Below, in pieces: positions 45,515 to 54,489 of a stretch of DNA of 64,000 bases (its first letter is position 1; each line of letters starts with the position of its first letter). The position numbers were made by a program, and so were the translations under genes. The DNA comes from Bacteroidales bacterium (GTDB lineage Bacteria; Bacteroidota; Bacteroidia; Bacteroidales; UBA932). Under the pieces are notes generated by a model, which searched no databases, was not told where the DNA came from, and saw only the letters and a program-made list of their open reading frames with translations. The stretch lies in assembly GCA_012522855.1 (NCBI GenBank), contig JAAYJQ010000012.1:124001-188000 (forward strand). Direction: 5' to 3'.

Positions 45515-45736
45515 AAGTGCATAGATAGATATTTTTCTTGAGAGGAACAAAAAAAGAGGACGGGAACACTCACGCGCTCCCGGCCTCTGTTACGTGTACT
45601 AAAACCTAAACCTGTTAAATAGATGCAAACCGGAACCAAAACGTTGCATTGTTTTTCAAAAAAGTGGCGGAAAAGTGTTTTTTCCCCGGAAAGTCAAAAA
45701 AGACGGGGGTGACGAAGGGATTCAGGCAAACGAAAA
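45515..45736. other. Region upstream of the M6 peptidase gene
   Basis: This holds the promoter of the M6 gene on the minus strand. I see no gene, tRNA or clear operator. Several A/T runs are present. Confidence 0.35.
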
Positions 45737-45767
45737 AGGATGACCAAATTTTCTCTTTGGTCATCCT
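45737..45767 (-). terminator. Terminator of the Hc1-like gene
   Basis: A perfect 12-bp stem (AGGATGACCAAA with TTTGGTCATCCT) and a 7-base loop are followed on the minus strand by TTTTTCGTTT. It lies about 27 bases after the stop codon of the small gene at 45795-45971. Confidence 0.88.
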
Positions 45768-45794
45768 CGTCTTGCGAAGTTCACTCAAGAAAAA

Positions 45795-45971
45795 TTACTT
45801 CTTTGCTTCGGCAACGGATTCTTTTCTGAATTCCTTCAGGTCTTTCATCAGAGCGAGAGCTGCTTTGCGGGCGCGGGCGCCGGCTGCTTTGTTTCCCTTT
45901 TCAACTTGAGCGTCGGCATTGGTTACGAAAGCATCCATCTCTTCCTTGATTTTTGCAACAAGCTTTTTCAT
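45795..45971 (-). CDS. Histone H1-like Hc1 family nucleoid protein
   Basis: The 58-residue protein reads MKKLVAKIKEEMDAFVTNAD, then QVEKGNKAAGARARKAAL and ends ESVAEAKK. This matches the short Hc1-like proteins common in Bacteroidetes: amphipathic helices with the core GNKAAGARARKA. They are thought to bind DNA as nucleoid-associated proteins. It is a monocistronic gene with its own terminator, consistent with abundant expression. Confidence 0.92.
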   Translation of the reverse strand: MKKLVAKIKEEMDAFVTNADAQVEKGNKAAGARARKAALALMKDLKEFRKESVAEAKK

Positions 45972-46137
45972 TTTTTTAAAATTAAATAAAGTGAATAGTT
46001 AAACGATATGTTTTGAATAAATTGTCTTGTTAAATGATAGCCTTCAAGCGCACGTGACATCTTTACACCCTGCAATTTAGGCAAAAAAAAACAATAAACA
46101 AACAAAATCTATAAAAAATGATAAAAAGAAGCTGGAT

Positions 46138-46725
46138 TTAGACCCCTTCAGTGTCGTTTTTCGGCTTGGTGTTCAAAAAATTCATCGCTCGGTCCGGTCC
46201 GATGGTCGCAAAATTTTTGATGGCTTCAATGACCTGTTCACAAATGCCGGGAATCTGGATCTTTTCCTCTTCGGTCAGCTGGCCGATCACGTGGTCGACC
46301 TGGCCTCCCCGCGGAAAATTGTTGCCGATGCCGATTCGGATCCGGGCATATTCAGTCGTTTCCAATAGCGCTTGAATGTCTTTCAGTCCGTTGTGGCCCC
46401 CGTCACTGCCCCCTTTCCGCATTCGGATGAGTCCGAACGGAAGGTTGAGGTCGTCGCAGACCACCAACAGGTTTTCCAAAGGAAGTTTCAGTCTTTTCAT
46501 CCAGTATCGGACCGCGTCACCGCTGAGATTCATATAAGTGGAAGGTTTCAGCAGGGTGAACTTCCTGCCTTTGAATGAAATCTCGGCGATGTCACCGTAC
46601 CGCTTCGTTTTGAAAACAGCATTGGATGCCTGGGCCCAGGCATCCAATACCATAAACCCCATATTGTGTCTGGTAGCGGCATATTCGGCGCCGATGTTCC
46701 CCAATCCTGCGATCAGATAGTTCAT
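46138..46725 (-). CDS. pth: Peptidyl-tRNA hydrolase
   Basis: The 195-residue enzyme recycles peptidyl-tRNA. Key residues are in AGLGNIGAEYAATRHNMGF (Asn and catalytic His near residues 9-20) and LVVCDDLNLPFGLIRMRKGG (Asp). FTLLKPSTYMNLSG and GHNGLKDI complete the family pattern. It starts 20 bases after rplY, the usual Bacteroidetes pairing. Confidence 0.96.
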   Translation of the reverse strand: MNYLIAGLGNIGAEYAATRHNMGFMVLDAWAQASNAVFKTKRYGDIAEISFKGRKFTLLKPSTYMNLSGDAVRYWMKRLKLPLENLLVVCDDLNLPFGLIRMRKGGSDGGHNGLKDIQALLETTEYARIRIGIGNNFPRGGQVDHVIGQLTEEEKIQIPGICEQVIEAIKNFATIGPDRAMNFLNTKPKNDTEGV

Positions 46726-46745
46726 GCCAGACAGATGTGAGGAGA

Positions 46746-47375
46746 TTATTCCTTGGCTTCTTCTCCAGCCTCGTCCTCGGCGGTTTCACCTTCAGGAATC
46801 TCGGCTGCTTCAACGGGGGCTGCGATTTGTCGCGTGGACTTGACGGTGCAGATGATGGTGGATTTGGGGGAGGTGATGGTGATGTTGTCAAACTTCAAGT
46901 CACCTGCCACGATCCGCTTGTCGATGTCAAGTTGGCTCACGTTGATGACGAGGTTGTCGGGCAGGTCTTTCATCAGAGCGCAGATGCGCAGCGACTTCGT
47001 GATATGGAAGAATTTACCGCCCTTCTGGACGCCGATCGGGTGACCTTCCGTGATTACCGGGACAACGATCGAGATGGGTTTTTTCTCATCGACGTTGAGG
47101 AAGTCCACATGCAGACAGTTGTCCTTGACCGGATGCCACTGCAGTTCGTGGAGCACCGTGGTGTATTTCTTGCCGTTGCTCAGGCTGAGGTCGATGATGT
47201 AGGAGGCGGGGGTGTCGGTGACACCTTTGAGTTCCTTCGCATCGACTGTGAACAGGATGTTCTCCATTCCGCCTCCGTAGAGGTTGCAAGGAACCAGACC
47301 TTGCTTGCGGAGGGCGTTAAGGGCGGACTTGTTGCCCTTCTTGCGGATGGTACCGCTGAGTTCAAAATGTTTCAT
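46746..47375 (-). CDS. rplY: 50S ribosomal protein L25/general stress protein Ctc
   Basis: The 209-residue protein has an N-terminal L25 domain that binds 5S rRNA (GTIRKKGNKSALNALRKQG, VPCNLYGGG, HVDFLNVDEKKPISIVVPV) and the TL5-type C-terminal beta domain. It closes with an acidic tail rich in Glu and Ala. The length and acidic end are normal for Ctc-type L25. It is the first gene of the rplY-pth pair. Confidence 0.96.
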   Translation of the reverse strand: MKHFELSGTIRKKGNKSALNALRKQGLVPCNLYGGGMENILFTVDAKELKGVTDTPASYIIDLSLSNGKKYTTVLHELQWHPVKDNCLHVDFLNVDEKKPISIVVPVITEGHPIGVQKGGKFFHITKSLRICALMKDLPDNLVINVSQLDIDKRIVAGDLKFDNITITSPKSTIICTVKSTRQIAAPVEAAEIPEGETAEDEAGEEAKE

Positions 47376-47432
47376 TTCGCTTTGTATAAAAAGTGTTACT
47401 CAGTTCCGGACAGGCCGGAACCCCATTGCACC

Positions 47433-47452
47433 AAAAGCGCCGGGCGCTTTTT
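47433..47452. terminator. Compact hairpin between rplY and the C11 peptidase gene
   Basis: AAAAGCGC pairs with GCGCTTTT (8 bp, 3-base loop CGG) with T/A runs on both sides. It should end transcription of the C11 gene, which runs toward rplY on the minus strand. Confidence 0.65.
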
Positions 47453-47503
47453 AACGGGCGGGCAAAGATAGAAATTTTTCAGGAATATGCAAAGGTCACC
47501 GGC

Positions 47504-48820
47504 TTATTTGATGAATTCCGTTGCCTGGTTCCAGTCGAGCTCCAGGTAGGCGTCGTTCAACACCTGGGTTCCGGAAGAAGGAATGTATGTGGTCAAGCCG
47601 CAGCAGGTATTGATCTTGAACATCCCTCCGTAGACGCTGTAATATTCCGGAGTGTTGTTCTTGTAGGCGAGACAGCGGCCGATCGCCTCGTCGAGACTCT
47701 GCAGTTCCGCAGGAGTCGCCCCCGCTTTTTCCAGGACATCCCGCAGGTCGAAGAACCAGCGCTTGTTCCCGCCGAAGTTTTGCAGGTCGGCTGCATCGAG
47801 GGCAGCGATTGAACTTCTGTAATTTTCGAACAACGGCATGCAGACGTCGGCTAGAGCCTCCAGTCCGGATGTCTTGATCAGGGACACGGTGGAAGAGCGG
47901 TAATAGCCGGTCCGGGCATCGTAGCGAGTGAAAGAGTCGTGGAACAGCGACACGAGGTCGGCCCCCTCGTTCCGAAAGAGGTAACCGGTCAGTTTCGTGT
48001 AGTCGAACATGCCGTCTCCCAGCACTTCCGCGGGGGAGAGCCCTAGATAGTCCGCTTTGTCCTTCAGTCCGTATGCCACCTCGATGCCGGCCGTGAGACA
48101 GCAGTCGAACAGCAGGTAATCCAACCGGAAGGGGATCGCGGAGGCCAGTTCGTTCACGGACAATTCATACCGTTCGGTCGAAGAGAAGTAGTCCTGTCCG
48201 ATGGAACGGGTGATCGGCATGGAGGGATCCAGTGAGGTATAGTCGAAATAGGGGACGAATGACATCTCCCCGGATCGGGTGTTCTTGGCATAGTAGCCGG
48301 ACGGTAGCCAGCCCGACGCATGGGAGGCGAAGATCATCCCATAGCCTGCTGCAGGGAAATGCTGCTTGACGTAGTTCAGCACTTGGGTCAGGGTGGTCAC
48401 TGAAGTCGCGACGGTGCTTTTGCCGTAGGTCAGCAGGGTATCGGCGACAACGTTGGCATCGGCATCCGCGGAAAGCCGTACCAGCGAGCAGATCCCGTCT
48501 GATTCTTTGAGTTTTGAAAAGACCAGTACAACATCGCTGGAGCGTGATTTCCCGGGGAGCATCCCGCTTTTGAGTTCTTCGATGTCTCCTTTCAAATAAT
48601 CTGAGAGGCTGTTGTAGCCGCATTCGTACAGCAGCAGCACCCGCCGGGTCTGCTGGTTCGGCAGCCGGTTGCCCGGCAGAAACGCCTCGACCCCCGGACT
48701 TTCCTTGATTTTGAAGTCTTCGTCCTTTCCGCAAGACACGGCCAGTCCGGCGACCGCAACGAGGGCGGTCAGAACCAGGGTCCTGCATGTTTTGCCGACG
48801 ATGTTCATAGTCGTTCCCAT
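47504..48820 (-). CDS. Clostripain-like (C11) peptidase lipoprotein
   Basis: The 438-residue product starts MGTTMNIVGKTCRTLV with lipobox AGLAVSCGKDED (Cys near 28). The C11 fold is recognisable: RRVLLLYECGYNSLSDYL, DVVLVFSKLKE, the catalytic His in MIFASHASGWLPSGYY and the catalytic Cys in YLLFDCCLTAGIEVAY. YLGLSPAEVLGDGMFDY is the segment after the active Cys. C11 enzymes cleave after Arg or Lys, and secreted versions occur in gut Bacteroidales. ATG 48808 is an alternative start. Confidence 0.9.
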   Translation of the reverse strand: MGTTMNIVGKTCRTLVLTALVAVAGLAVSCGKDEDFKIKESPGVEAFLPGNRLPNQQTRRVLLLYECGYNSLSDYLKGDIEELKSGMLPGKSRSSDVVLVFSKLKESDGICSLVRLSADADANVVADTLLTYGKSTVATSVTTLTQVLNYVKQHFPAAGYGMIFASHASGWLPSGYYAKNTRSGEMSFVPYFDYTSLDPSMPITRSIGQDYFSSTERYELSVNELASAIPFRLDYLLFDCCLTAGIEVAYGLKDKADYLGLSPAEVLGDGMFDYTKLTGYLFRNEGADLVSLFHDSFTRYDARTGYYRSSTVSLIKTSGLEALADVCMPLFENYRSSIAALDAADLQNFGGNKRWFFDLRDVLEKAGATPAELQSLDEAIGRCLAYKNNTPEYYSVYGGMFKINTCCGLTTYIPSSGTQVLNDAYLELDWNQATEFIK

Positions 48821-48896
48821 CTTTTTCCAACGTACAAATTTAGAATTTTTCCGGATATAATCACTATCTTTAGAGCCTGATAAAACTATTTGATCC

Positions 48897-50906
48897 ATGA
48901 ATATCGTTTTTAAAATGATCGTTTCGCTAGGAGCCGTTGCAGTTCTCCTCTCTTGTAACAACACCCCGAAGGAAGGCCTGGAAACGGGCGACTTCAAATA
49001 TTTGCTCGATGAATTCGCCGACCTGAAGATCATGCGTTTCCAGGTTCCCGGCTGGGAGGATCTCAGCCTCCGGCAGAAGGAATATATCTACCATCTCTCG
49101 GAAGCCGCGAACTACGGTCGCGACATCACCTGGGATCAGTATTGCAAGTGGAACCTGCCGATCCGGCACCTGGTCGAGAAGATTCTCAATGAATATGACG
49201 GAGACCGGGAGAGCGAAGAATTCCGTCAGTTTCTCGTCTATGCGAAACGGCTGTTCTTCGCGAACGGGATTCACCACCATTACGCTGAAGACAAGTTTTT
49301 CCCGGAATGTTCCCGAGCCTATTTCCAGTCCCTGATCGCAGCGGTCGGAGAAGACGCGAAAGGGAATGAGTTGTTGGACGTGATCTATTCCCCGGAGCTC
49401 TATCCGCAGCGCCGTTCCACCTCTCCGGACGGAGACATCGTGGCCCTTTCCGCCGTGAACTTCTATGAGGGCGTTAACCGGAAGGAAGTGGAAGACTACT
49501 ACAATGCCTTGATCGATCCGAATGACGCGACCCCGATTTCCTACGGTCTGAATTCCAAGGTCGTGAAGGAGAACGGAAAGGTGGTTGAAAAGACCTGGAA
49601 GGTGGGCGGCATCTACGGCCCCGCGCTGGAAAAGATCTGCGCCGAGCTGGAGAAGGCCGCCGCGGTCGCGGAGAATGAGAGCCAGGCCAAGGCCTTGCAT
49701 CTGCTCATCGACTATTACCGGACCGGCGATCTGAAACTGTGGGACGATTACAACATCGCTTGGGTACAGGATACGTTAGGCGCCGTGGACTACATCAATG
49801 GTTTCATCGAGGACTACGACGATCCGCTCGGCCGCAAGGCGACCTGGGAGGGGGTCGTGAATGTCAAAGATTTCGCCGCCTCCGCCCGCACCGAAGCCTT
49901 GAGCGCCAACGCCCAATGGTTCGAGGATCATTCGCCGATGGATCCCCGTTTCAAGAAGACGACCGTGAAGGGCGTTTCAGCCAAGGTGATCAACGTCGTC
50001 ACCATCGCGGGCGCCTGCTACCCGTCTACGCCGATCGGGATCAACCTCCCGAACGCGGACTGGATCCGGAAGGAATACGGCTCCAAATCCGTGACCATTG
50101 CCAACATCACCCATGTCTATTCAGCGGCGGCCCGGGAATCCCCGACGAGCACCCTTGCGGAGTTCGCTTGGGACGAGGCCGAAATCGCCGCGGCCAAGAA
50201 ATACGGCGACTATAACGACGAAGTCCACACCGACCTTCACGAATGCCTCGGACACGGATCCGGCCAGCTTCTGCCCGGGGTTTCCACAACCGCGCTCGGT
50301 GAATACCAGTCCACCTTGGAAGAGGCGCGCGCCGACTTGTTCGGACTCTACTACATCGCCGATCCGAAGTTGGTGGAATTGGGCATCATGCCGGACACGG
50401 AAGCCTACAAGACGGCATATTCCGGCTACATCCGCAACGGAATTATGGTACAGTTTTCCCGCGTGGAGTTCGGCAAGCGAAACACCCAGGCCCATATGCA
50501 GAACCGGCAGCTCATCGCTTCCTGGTGTTACGAGAAAGGGGTATCCCGCAACATCATCGAAAAGAAGGTGCGGGACGGCAAGACCTATTTCGTCGTCAAT
50601 GACTTCGAGGGGCTCCGCGGCCTGTTCGGAGAACTGCTCGCCGAAATCCAGCGGATCAAGTCGGAGGGTGACTTCGCCGCCGGCAAGAACCTGGTCGAGA
50701 CCTATGCGGTCAACATCGATCCGGTCCTGCACCGCGAAGTGCTGGACCGCTATGCCGCCCTGAATCTCAAGCCGTATGGAGGCTTCGTGAACCCGGAAAT
50801 CGTTCCCGTGGAGAAGGACGGCGAGATCGTGGACTACCGGCTGGTCTATGTGGATGACTATCTGCAGCAGCAGCTGGACTACGGAAAGAAGTACCGGACG
50901 CTCTAG
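48897..50906 (+). CDS. Dipeptidyl peptidase III family (M49) zinc peptidase
   Basis: The 669-residue protein has the M49 zinc motif HECLGHGSGQ (bacterial form HExxxH) and the third ligand Glu in EEARADLFGLYY. Further family patches include ANITHVYSAAARESP and GRNIEKK-like SRNIIEKKVRDGKTYFV. The N-terminus has a hydrophobic stretch with LLSCNNTPK, so it is probably a lipoprotein, unlike cytosolic DPP III. M49 enzymes remove dipeptides from peptide N-termini. The stop abuts the xerD start (TAGATG). Confidence 0.93.
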   Translation: MNIVFKMIVSLGAVAVLLSCNNTPKEGLETGDFKYLLDEFADLKIMRFQVPGWEDLSLRQKEYIYHLSEAANYGRDITWDQYCKWNLPIRHLVEKILNEYDGDRESEEFRQFLVYAKRLFFANGIHHHYAEDKFFPECSRAYFQSLIAAVGEDAKGNELLDVIYSPELYPQRRSTSPDGDIVALSAVNFYEGVNRKEVEDYYNALIDPNDATPISYGLNSKVVKENGKVVEKTWKVGGIYGPALEKICAELEKAAAVAENESQAKALHLLIDYYRTGDLKLWDDYNIAWVQDTLGAVDYINGFIEDYDDPLGRKATWEGVVNVKDFAASARTEALSANAQWFEDHSPMDPRFKKTTVKGVSAKVINVVTIAGACYPSTPIGINLPNADWIRKEYGSKSVTIANITHVYSAAARESPTSTLAEFAWDEAEIAAAKKYGDYNDEVHTDLHECLGHGSGQLLPGVSTTALGEYQSTLEEARADLFGLYYIADPKLVELGIMPDTEAYKTAYSGYIRNGIMVQFSRVEFGKRNTQAHMQNRQLIASWCYEKGVSRNIIEKKVRDGKTYFVVNDFEGLRGLFGELLAEIQRIKSEGDFAAGKNLVETYAVNIDPVLHREVLDRYAALNLKPYGGFVNPEIVPVEKDGEIVDYRLVYVDDYLQQQLDYGKKYRTL

Positions 50907-51782
50907 ATGGATCTGACCGGCAAGATACTCCGGGACTATTCCTACTATCTCAAGATCGAGCGGGCCCTGTCGCCGAACACGGTGGCCTCCTACCTGTCCG
51001 ATCTGCGTGATTTTTTCGCGGTCGTTCCGGTCGAACCCGCGCAGGTTTCCTCCGCGGACATCGTCGACTATCTGGCATCCCGGTCGGAATTATCGAAACG
51101 GTCTCAATCCAGACTGCTTTCCGCCCTCCGGTCTTTCTTCGGTTGGCTGGTTCTGGAAGGGGACCGGAAGGACAACCCATGCGATGCCGTGGATCCACCG
51201 AAGCTCGGACGCTATCTTCCGGACGTCCTGTCCGTGGAAGAGGTCGCCGCGATCATGGATTCCGTCAATTTGTTCGGGCGGACCGGAAAGCGTGACCGGG
51301 CGATTTTGGAGATTCTGTACGGTTGCGGTCTCCGCGTTTCGGAAGCGGTCGGGCTTAAGATCTCGGATGTCTATCTGGATGAGGGCTTTGTCCGCATTGT
51401 GGGAAAAGGCAACAAAGAACGCATCGTCCCGATGGGGGAGATGGCGGCTGAGGCCGTCCGCGAGTATCTTGCCTTCCGTCCCGAGCCTTCCGGGTCCGGG
51501 GAAGAAGATTTGCTTTTCCTGAACCGGTTCGGCAGAAGCCTGAGCCGCGTGTCGATGTTCAATCTGGTCAAGAAGCAGGCATTGACCGCCGGTATCCGGA
51601 AGGAAATCTCACCCCATACCTTCCGGCATTCCTTCGCCACTCATCTGATCGAGAACGGCGCCGATCTCCGTGTCGTCCAGGAAATGCTCGGCCATTCATC
51701 CATTCTGACAACGGAAATCTACACGCACATCGATGCTTCGACCTGGCAGAAGGCCGTCCTGGACCATCACCCGCGGGGATGA
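50907..51782 (+). CDS. xerD: Tyrosine recombinase XerD/XerC
   Basis: The 291-residue site-specific recombinase resolves chromosome dimers at dif. The N-terminal SAM-like core-binding domain (YLKIERALSPNTVASYLSDL) precedes the catalytic domain. Catalytic residues lie in GCGLRVSEAVGLKISDV (Arg), VGKGNKERIVPMG (Lys), HTFRHSFATHL (His, Arg), LGHSSILTTEIYTHI (His and Tyr). It begins directly after the M49 stop codon, so the two may be translationally coupled. Size and motifs fit a chromosomal Xer rather than an element integrase. Confidence 0.94.
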   Translation: MDLTGKILRDYSYYLKIERALSPNTVASYLSDLRDFFAVVPVEPAQVSSADIVDYLASRSELSKRSQSRLLSALRSFFGWLVLEGDRKDNPCDAVDPPKLGRYLPDVLSVEEVAAIMDSVNLFGRTGKRDRAILEILYGCGLRVSEAVGLKISDVYLDEGFVRIVGKGNKERIVPMGEMAAEAVREYLAFRPEPSGSGEEDLLFLNRFGRSLSRVSMFNLVKKQALTAGIRKEISPHTFRHSFATHLIENGADLRVVQEMLGHSSILTTEIYTHIDASTWQKAVLDHHPRG

Positions 51783-52524
51783 ACCGGCCGCCTCCGGGAC
51801 ACCCTACCGCCCTGCCCCTCTCTGGCCCCGATGCCTCTCTCCCGACGGCCTTTGCCTCAATTTCACGCCCCTGTTCGTCACGTTACCCGTGACATGCCGC
51901 TTTTCACCCTCCTGCAATTGACCCGGATGAAAAACGGGAAGAAGTTGGTCTTCTTGCCCCGTCACGGGAAAATTGTACTAGGCCTGCCCTGGTCACGGGA
52001 TGTCGCCGTTATTCGGTAGCGGGGCTCTACGGCGACTTTCGCAGGCCTCCTTTTAGTCGGGCACTTGCCTCTGCGCCCAGAAACAGCAGCGTTTTACCCA
52101 TTGACAATCAAGGCATCAAGGATTTCAATGCGTCGTATTTTTGACCTATTGAAATCATCAATATGCTCAATCACAGCAGTTTGCATAATGCAAGGCAAAA
52201 ATCGCATGAGGGGAATATCCTGAAGAAGTCGCCCTGTCGACTCCGGCTCGCAGGTGGAAGAATATCCGAACACCTGCAACTGTAGCGTATTCATTATTAT
52301 GGGAATATTTTTCCGGGTGGACGCGTGTGATTCCACCTGCAGAAGAGCAGGGCGGCAACGGGTCCGGGGTGAGGGCGCGGCGGGTGGTTAAGCGGATCCG
52401 GTGAAAGGGCGCAGGATGTGAGGATGCGGGACGATCATCTGCGCAATGAATATTTGTGCCGTAAACAGGGAAGGAAACCGGATTTTTTTGTACATTTGAA
52501 GAAGTTGCTAAAACCGTCCTCATC
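51783..52524. other. 0.7 kb gene-free region with repeat fragments
   Basis: No convincing gene is present. The octamer CCCGTGAC/GTCACGGG occurs at 51886, 51961 and 51992, once inverted. A 26-base stretch at about 52247-52272 matches 33782-33807 in the tRNA-Gln repeat field at 24 of 26 positions. A TACATTTG box at 52491-52498 is a likely -7 element for the next gene. Confidence 0.5.
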
Positions 52525-53529
52525 ATGAAAAAGTACTCCCATGCCTGGATTGCGTTCCTGGCCATCAAACGGCTGGATGCCCTGCGATTCCTCGTCCCCG
52601 AAAAAACCAATTCCGACATCACCCTCCGCAAGGATGCAAACTCCTTGGTCAAATGGTTCAAGGATTACCGCGACTTCGTGATCGCCGGAGCGTGGTATCC
52701 CGACGAAGTGTTCAAGGACATGGGCACCAGCCATATTCTCAAATATAAGCCTTACCGGGAAGGAGACAAGACCCGCTACAGTGAGTTCCGTCCGCTGCCC
52801 GACACGATGGAATGCTACGTCCTCGGCCGGGAGTCACCCTTGTTCGGGCAGCCGTATTCCATCGAAGACGGCAACTTGGCTGACCGCTGCGAATCCCTGG
52901 CGCATGGGCTGGTGGATAGTTTCAAGATGCTGCATCGGGAGGACAAGGGCTGCCCGATCTCACCCTCCGCCAATCACATCGCGACCCGGTTTTTTATTTT
53001 GAGCCACTACATAGCCGATTGCCACATGCCGCTTCATTGTGATGTGCGGAGTTTCTCCAGCGGAAAGGATATTCATGGAGCGATCGAAAAAAGTTGGGAT
53101 GATGATATTCGCAAGAGCTACGAGCTGGACACCGATAACGAACGGTTTTTCTACGACAAGTACGGTTACCCGCTGCGGACCGGCCGGGGGAAGGAATGGC
53201 TTGCCCATGTAGAAGAGCAGGCGATAACCCGTCCGTACGTGCACAGTTGGGGTACCGCGAACCGGAAGAACGGGGCGCTGCGGGACAACCGCAGTACGTG
53301 GGACTATATGAGCGCGGTCTCTGCTTATTCCTATCTCTTGGCGTACCGGATGATTCCCCTCGGGTACGATGAGAGCAACATCGACAAGACGGTGTTCCGG
53401 AACCTTGATACCGGTCTTCCGTTCGAGCGGTACAGCGAGATGATCTTCCTGGATGCCATCGACTCCGTGTCGCGGGTGTGGTTGCATGCCTGGGCGCGCT
53501 ACCGCCGCTGGGCGGAAAAGAAGGGCTGA
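52525..53529 (+). CDS. S1/P1 nuclease or zinc phospholipase C-like protein
   Basis: The 334-residue, mainly helical protein carries a His/Asp-rich metal set typical of the phospholipase C/S1-P1 nuclease fold: KKYSHAWIAF (His near the N-terminus), AGAWYPDE (Trp-Asp), FILSHYIADCHMPLHCDVR (His/Asp/His triad) and DIHGAIEKSWDDDI. S1/P1 enzymes use a trinuclear zinc site to cut phosphodiesters or phospholipids. A cleavable signal peptide, normal for the family, is not evident. Its stop lies 16 bases from the convergent comEA-like gene. Confidence 0.7.
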   Translation: MKKYSHAWIAFLAIKRLDALRFLVPEKTNSDITLRKDANSLVKWFKDYRDFVIAGAWYPDEVFKDMGTSHILKYKPYREGDKTRYSEFRPLPDTMECYVLGRESPLFGQPYSIEDGNLADRCESLAHGLVDSFKMLHREDKGCPISPSANHIATRFFILSHYIADCHMPLHCDVRSFSSGKDIHGAIEKSWDDDIRKSYELDTDNERFFYDKYGYPLRTGRGKEWLAHVEEQAITRPYVHSWGTANRKNGALRDNRSTWDYMSAVSAYSYLLAYRMIPLGYDESNIDKTVFRNLDTGLPFERYSEMIFLDAIDSVSRVWLHAWARYRRWAEKKG

Positions 53530-53545
53530 GGCGGATCGGCGGCTG

Positions 53546-54463
53546 TCAAGGATCCGCGATACGGCAGCGGGCCAGTTTGGGCGCGCGTTCGGGATCCAGG
53601 ATACCGGCATCGATCAGATTTTCGACCGACCACCGGTCGCGGGGGTTGTTTTCCCGGAAGAGCACGATGCCGCGGGCTGCATATTTCCCGATGTAAGGGT
53701 GTGTCCGCAGCCTCTCTTCGGGCAGGGTCCACAGCGGATACGGCTTCTGCTCTCCGAGGGTAACCAGATCCTTCAACCCGTCGAATTTTTCCTGGTCGAA
53801 ATGTCGGATGTCCATCAATTGTTCCGGGTAGGAATATCCCCCCAGTTCTTCGCGATAGGATACCATCCGGGCGGCGAAATATTTCCCGATGCCCGGCAGG
53901 GTCTCGAAGGCTGCGGAATCGGCCGTATTCAGATTGATGGCAGGGATGTCGATGTACGGTGCGAGCCGCCGATACACGGAGTCCGCTACGACGAAGGATT
54001 TTGCAAAATCGCTTTTCCGTCGGTACCTGCCCCCTTTCTGCCGGTAGTTGTCGATGGCTTGCGCCTGTTTCAGAGAAAAGCCCAGCCGCATCAGGTCCTC
54101 GACAGACACCGTGTTGGGGTCGAAACGGAAACATTCGTATCTCCTCGGGGTGTACTGGAGACGGATCTGGCGGGCGGCGGGACTGTGGTCGGCGTCTCCC
54201 CGGTACTGTGCGGATCCGGCAGTTCTTTTCGGTTCCCCGGCGGACGGATTGCCGGAATAAGCATGAGGAGGGAGGGAATCCTTCCCGGTGACAATGAACA
54301 CGGTGTCCGGACGGTCGTGATGGGCAACGATGCGGGTCACGGCAGCGTGGTGGACGAAGAGGGCGACTTGGTAGCCGATGATCAGAAAGACGAGGGCGAT
54401 CGCCCCGATGACGAAGGAAGCGGACGGCTTTCTCGCGTCCTTCTTTTCTGAAGTTTTTTTCAT
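53546..54463 (-). CDS. ComEA-like helix-hairpin-helix DNA-binding protein
   Basis: The 305-residue protein has one N-terminal membrane helix (SFVIGAIALVFLIIGYQVALF) and a periplasmic part with repeated HhH motifs. These include VEDLMRLGFSLKQAQAIDNY, the clearest INLNTADSAAFETLPGIGKYFA, and a later HPYIGKYAARGIVLFRE. ComEA-type proteins bind incoming DNA; Bacteroidetes members of this size are common and their role in uptake is not always shown. It is the last of a hypothetical-rsmI-comEA unit. Confidence 0.88.
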   Translation of the reverse strand: MKKTSEKKDARKPSASFVIGAIALVFLIIGYQVALFVHHAAVTRIVAHHDRPDTVFIVTGKDSLPPHAYSGNPSAGEPKRTAGSAQYRGDADHSPAARQIRLQYTPRRYECFRFDPNTVSVEDLMRLGFSLKQAQAIDNYRQKGGRYRRKSDFAKSFVVADSVYRRLAPYIDIPAINLNTADSAAFETLPGIGKYFAARMVSYREELGGYSYPEQLMDIRHFDQEKFDGLKDLVTLGEQKPYPLWTLPEERLRTHPYIGKYAARGIVLFRENNPRDRWSVENLIDAGILDPERAPKLARCRIADP

Positions 54464-54489
54464 AGCGTTTCTGTTCGGTTAAACAAGAT

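Noticed and set aside
52094..52336. 80-codon minus-strand frame after xerD
   Set aside because: The first part is the dispersed 26-base motif and no homologous family or start context is visible; a decayed C-terminus remains possible.
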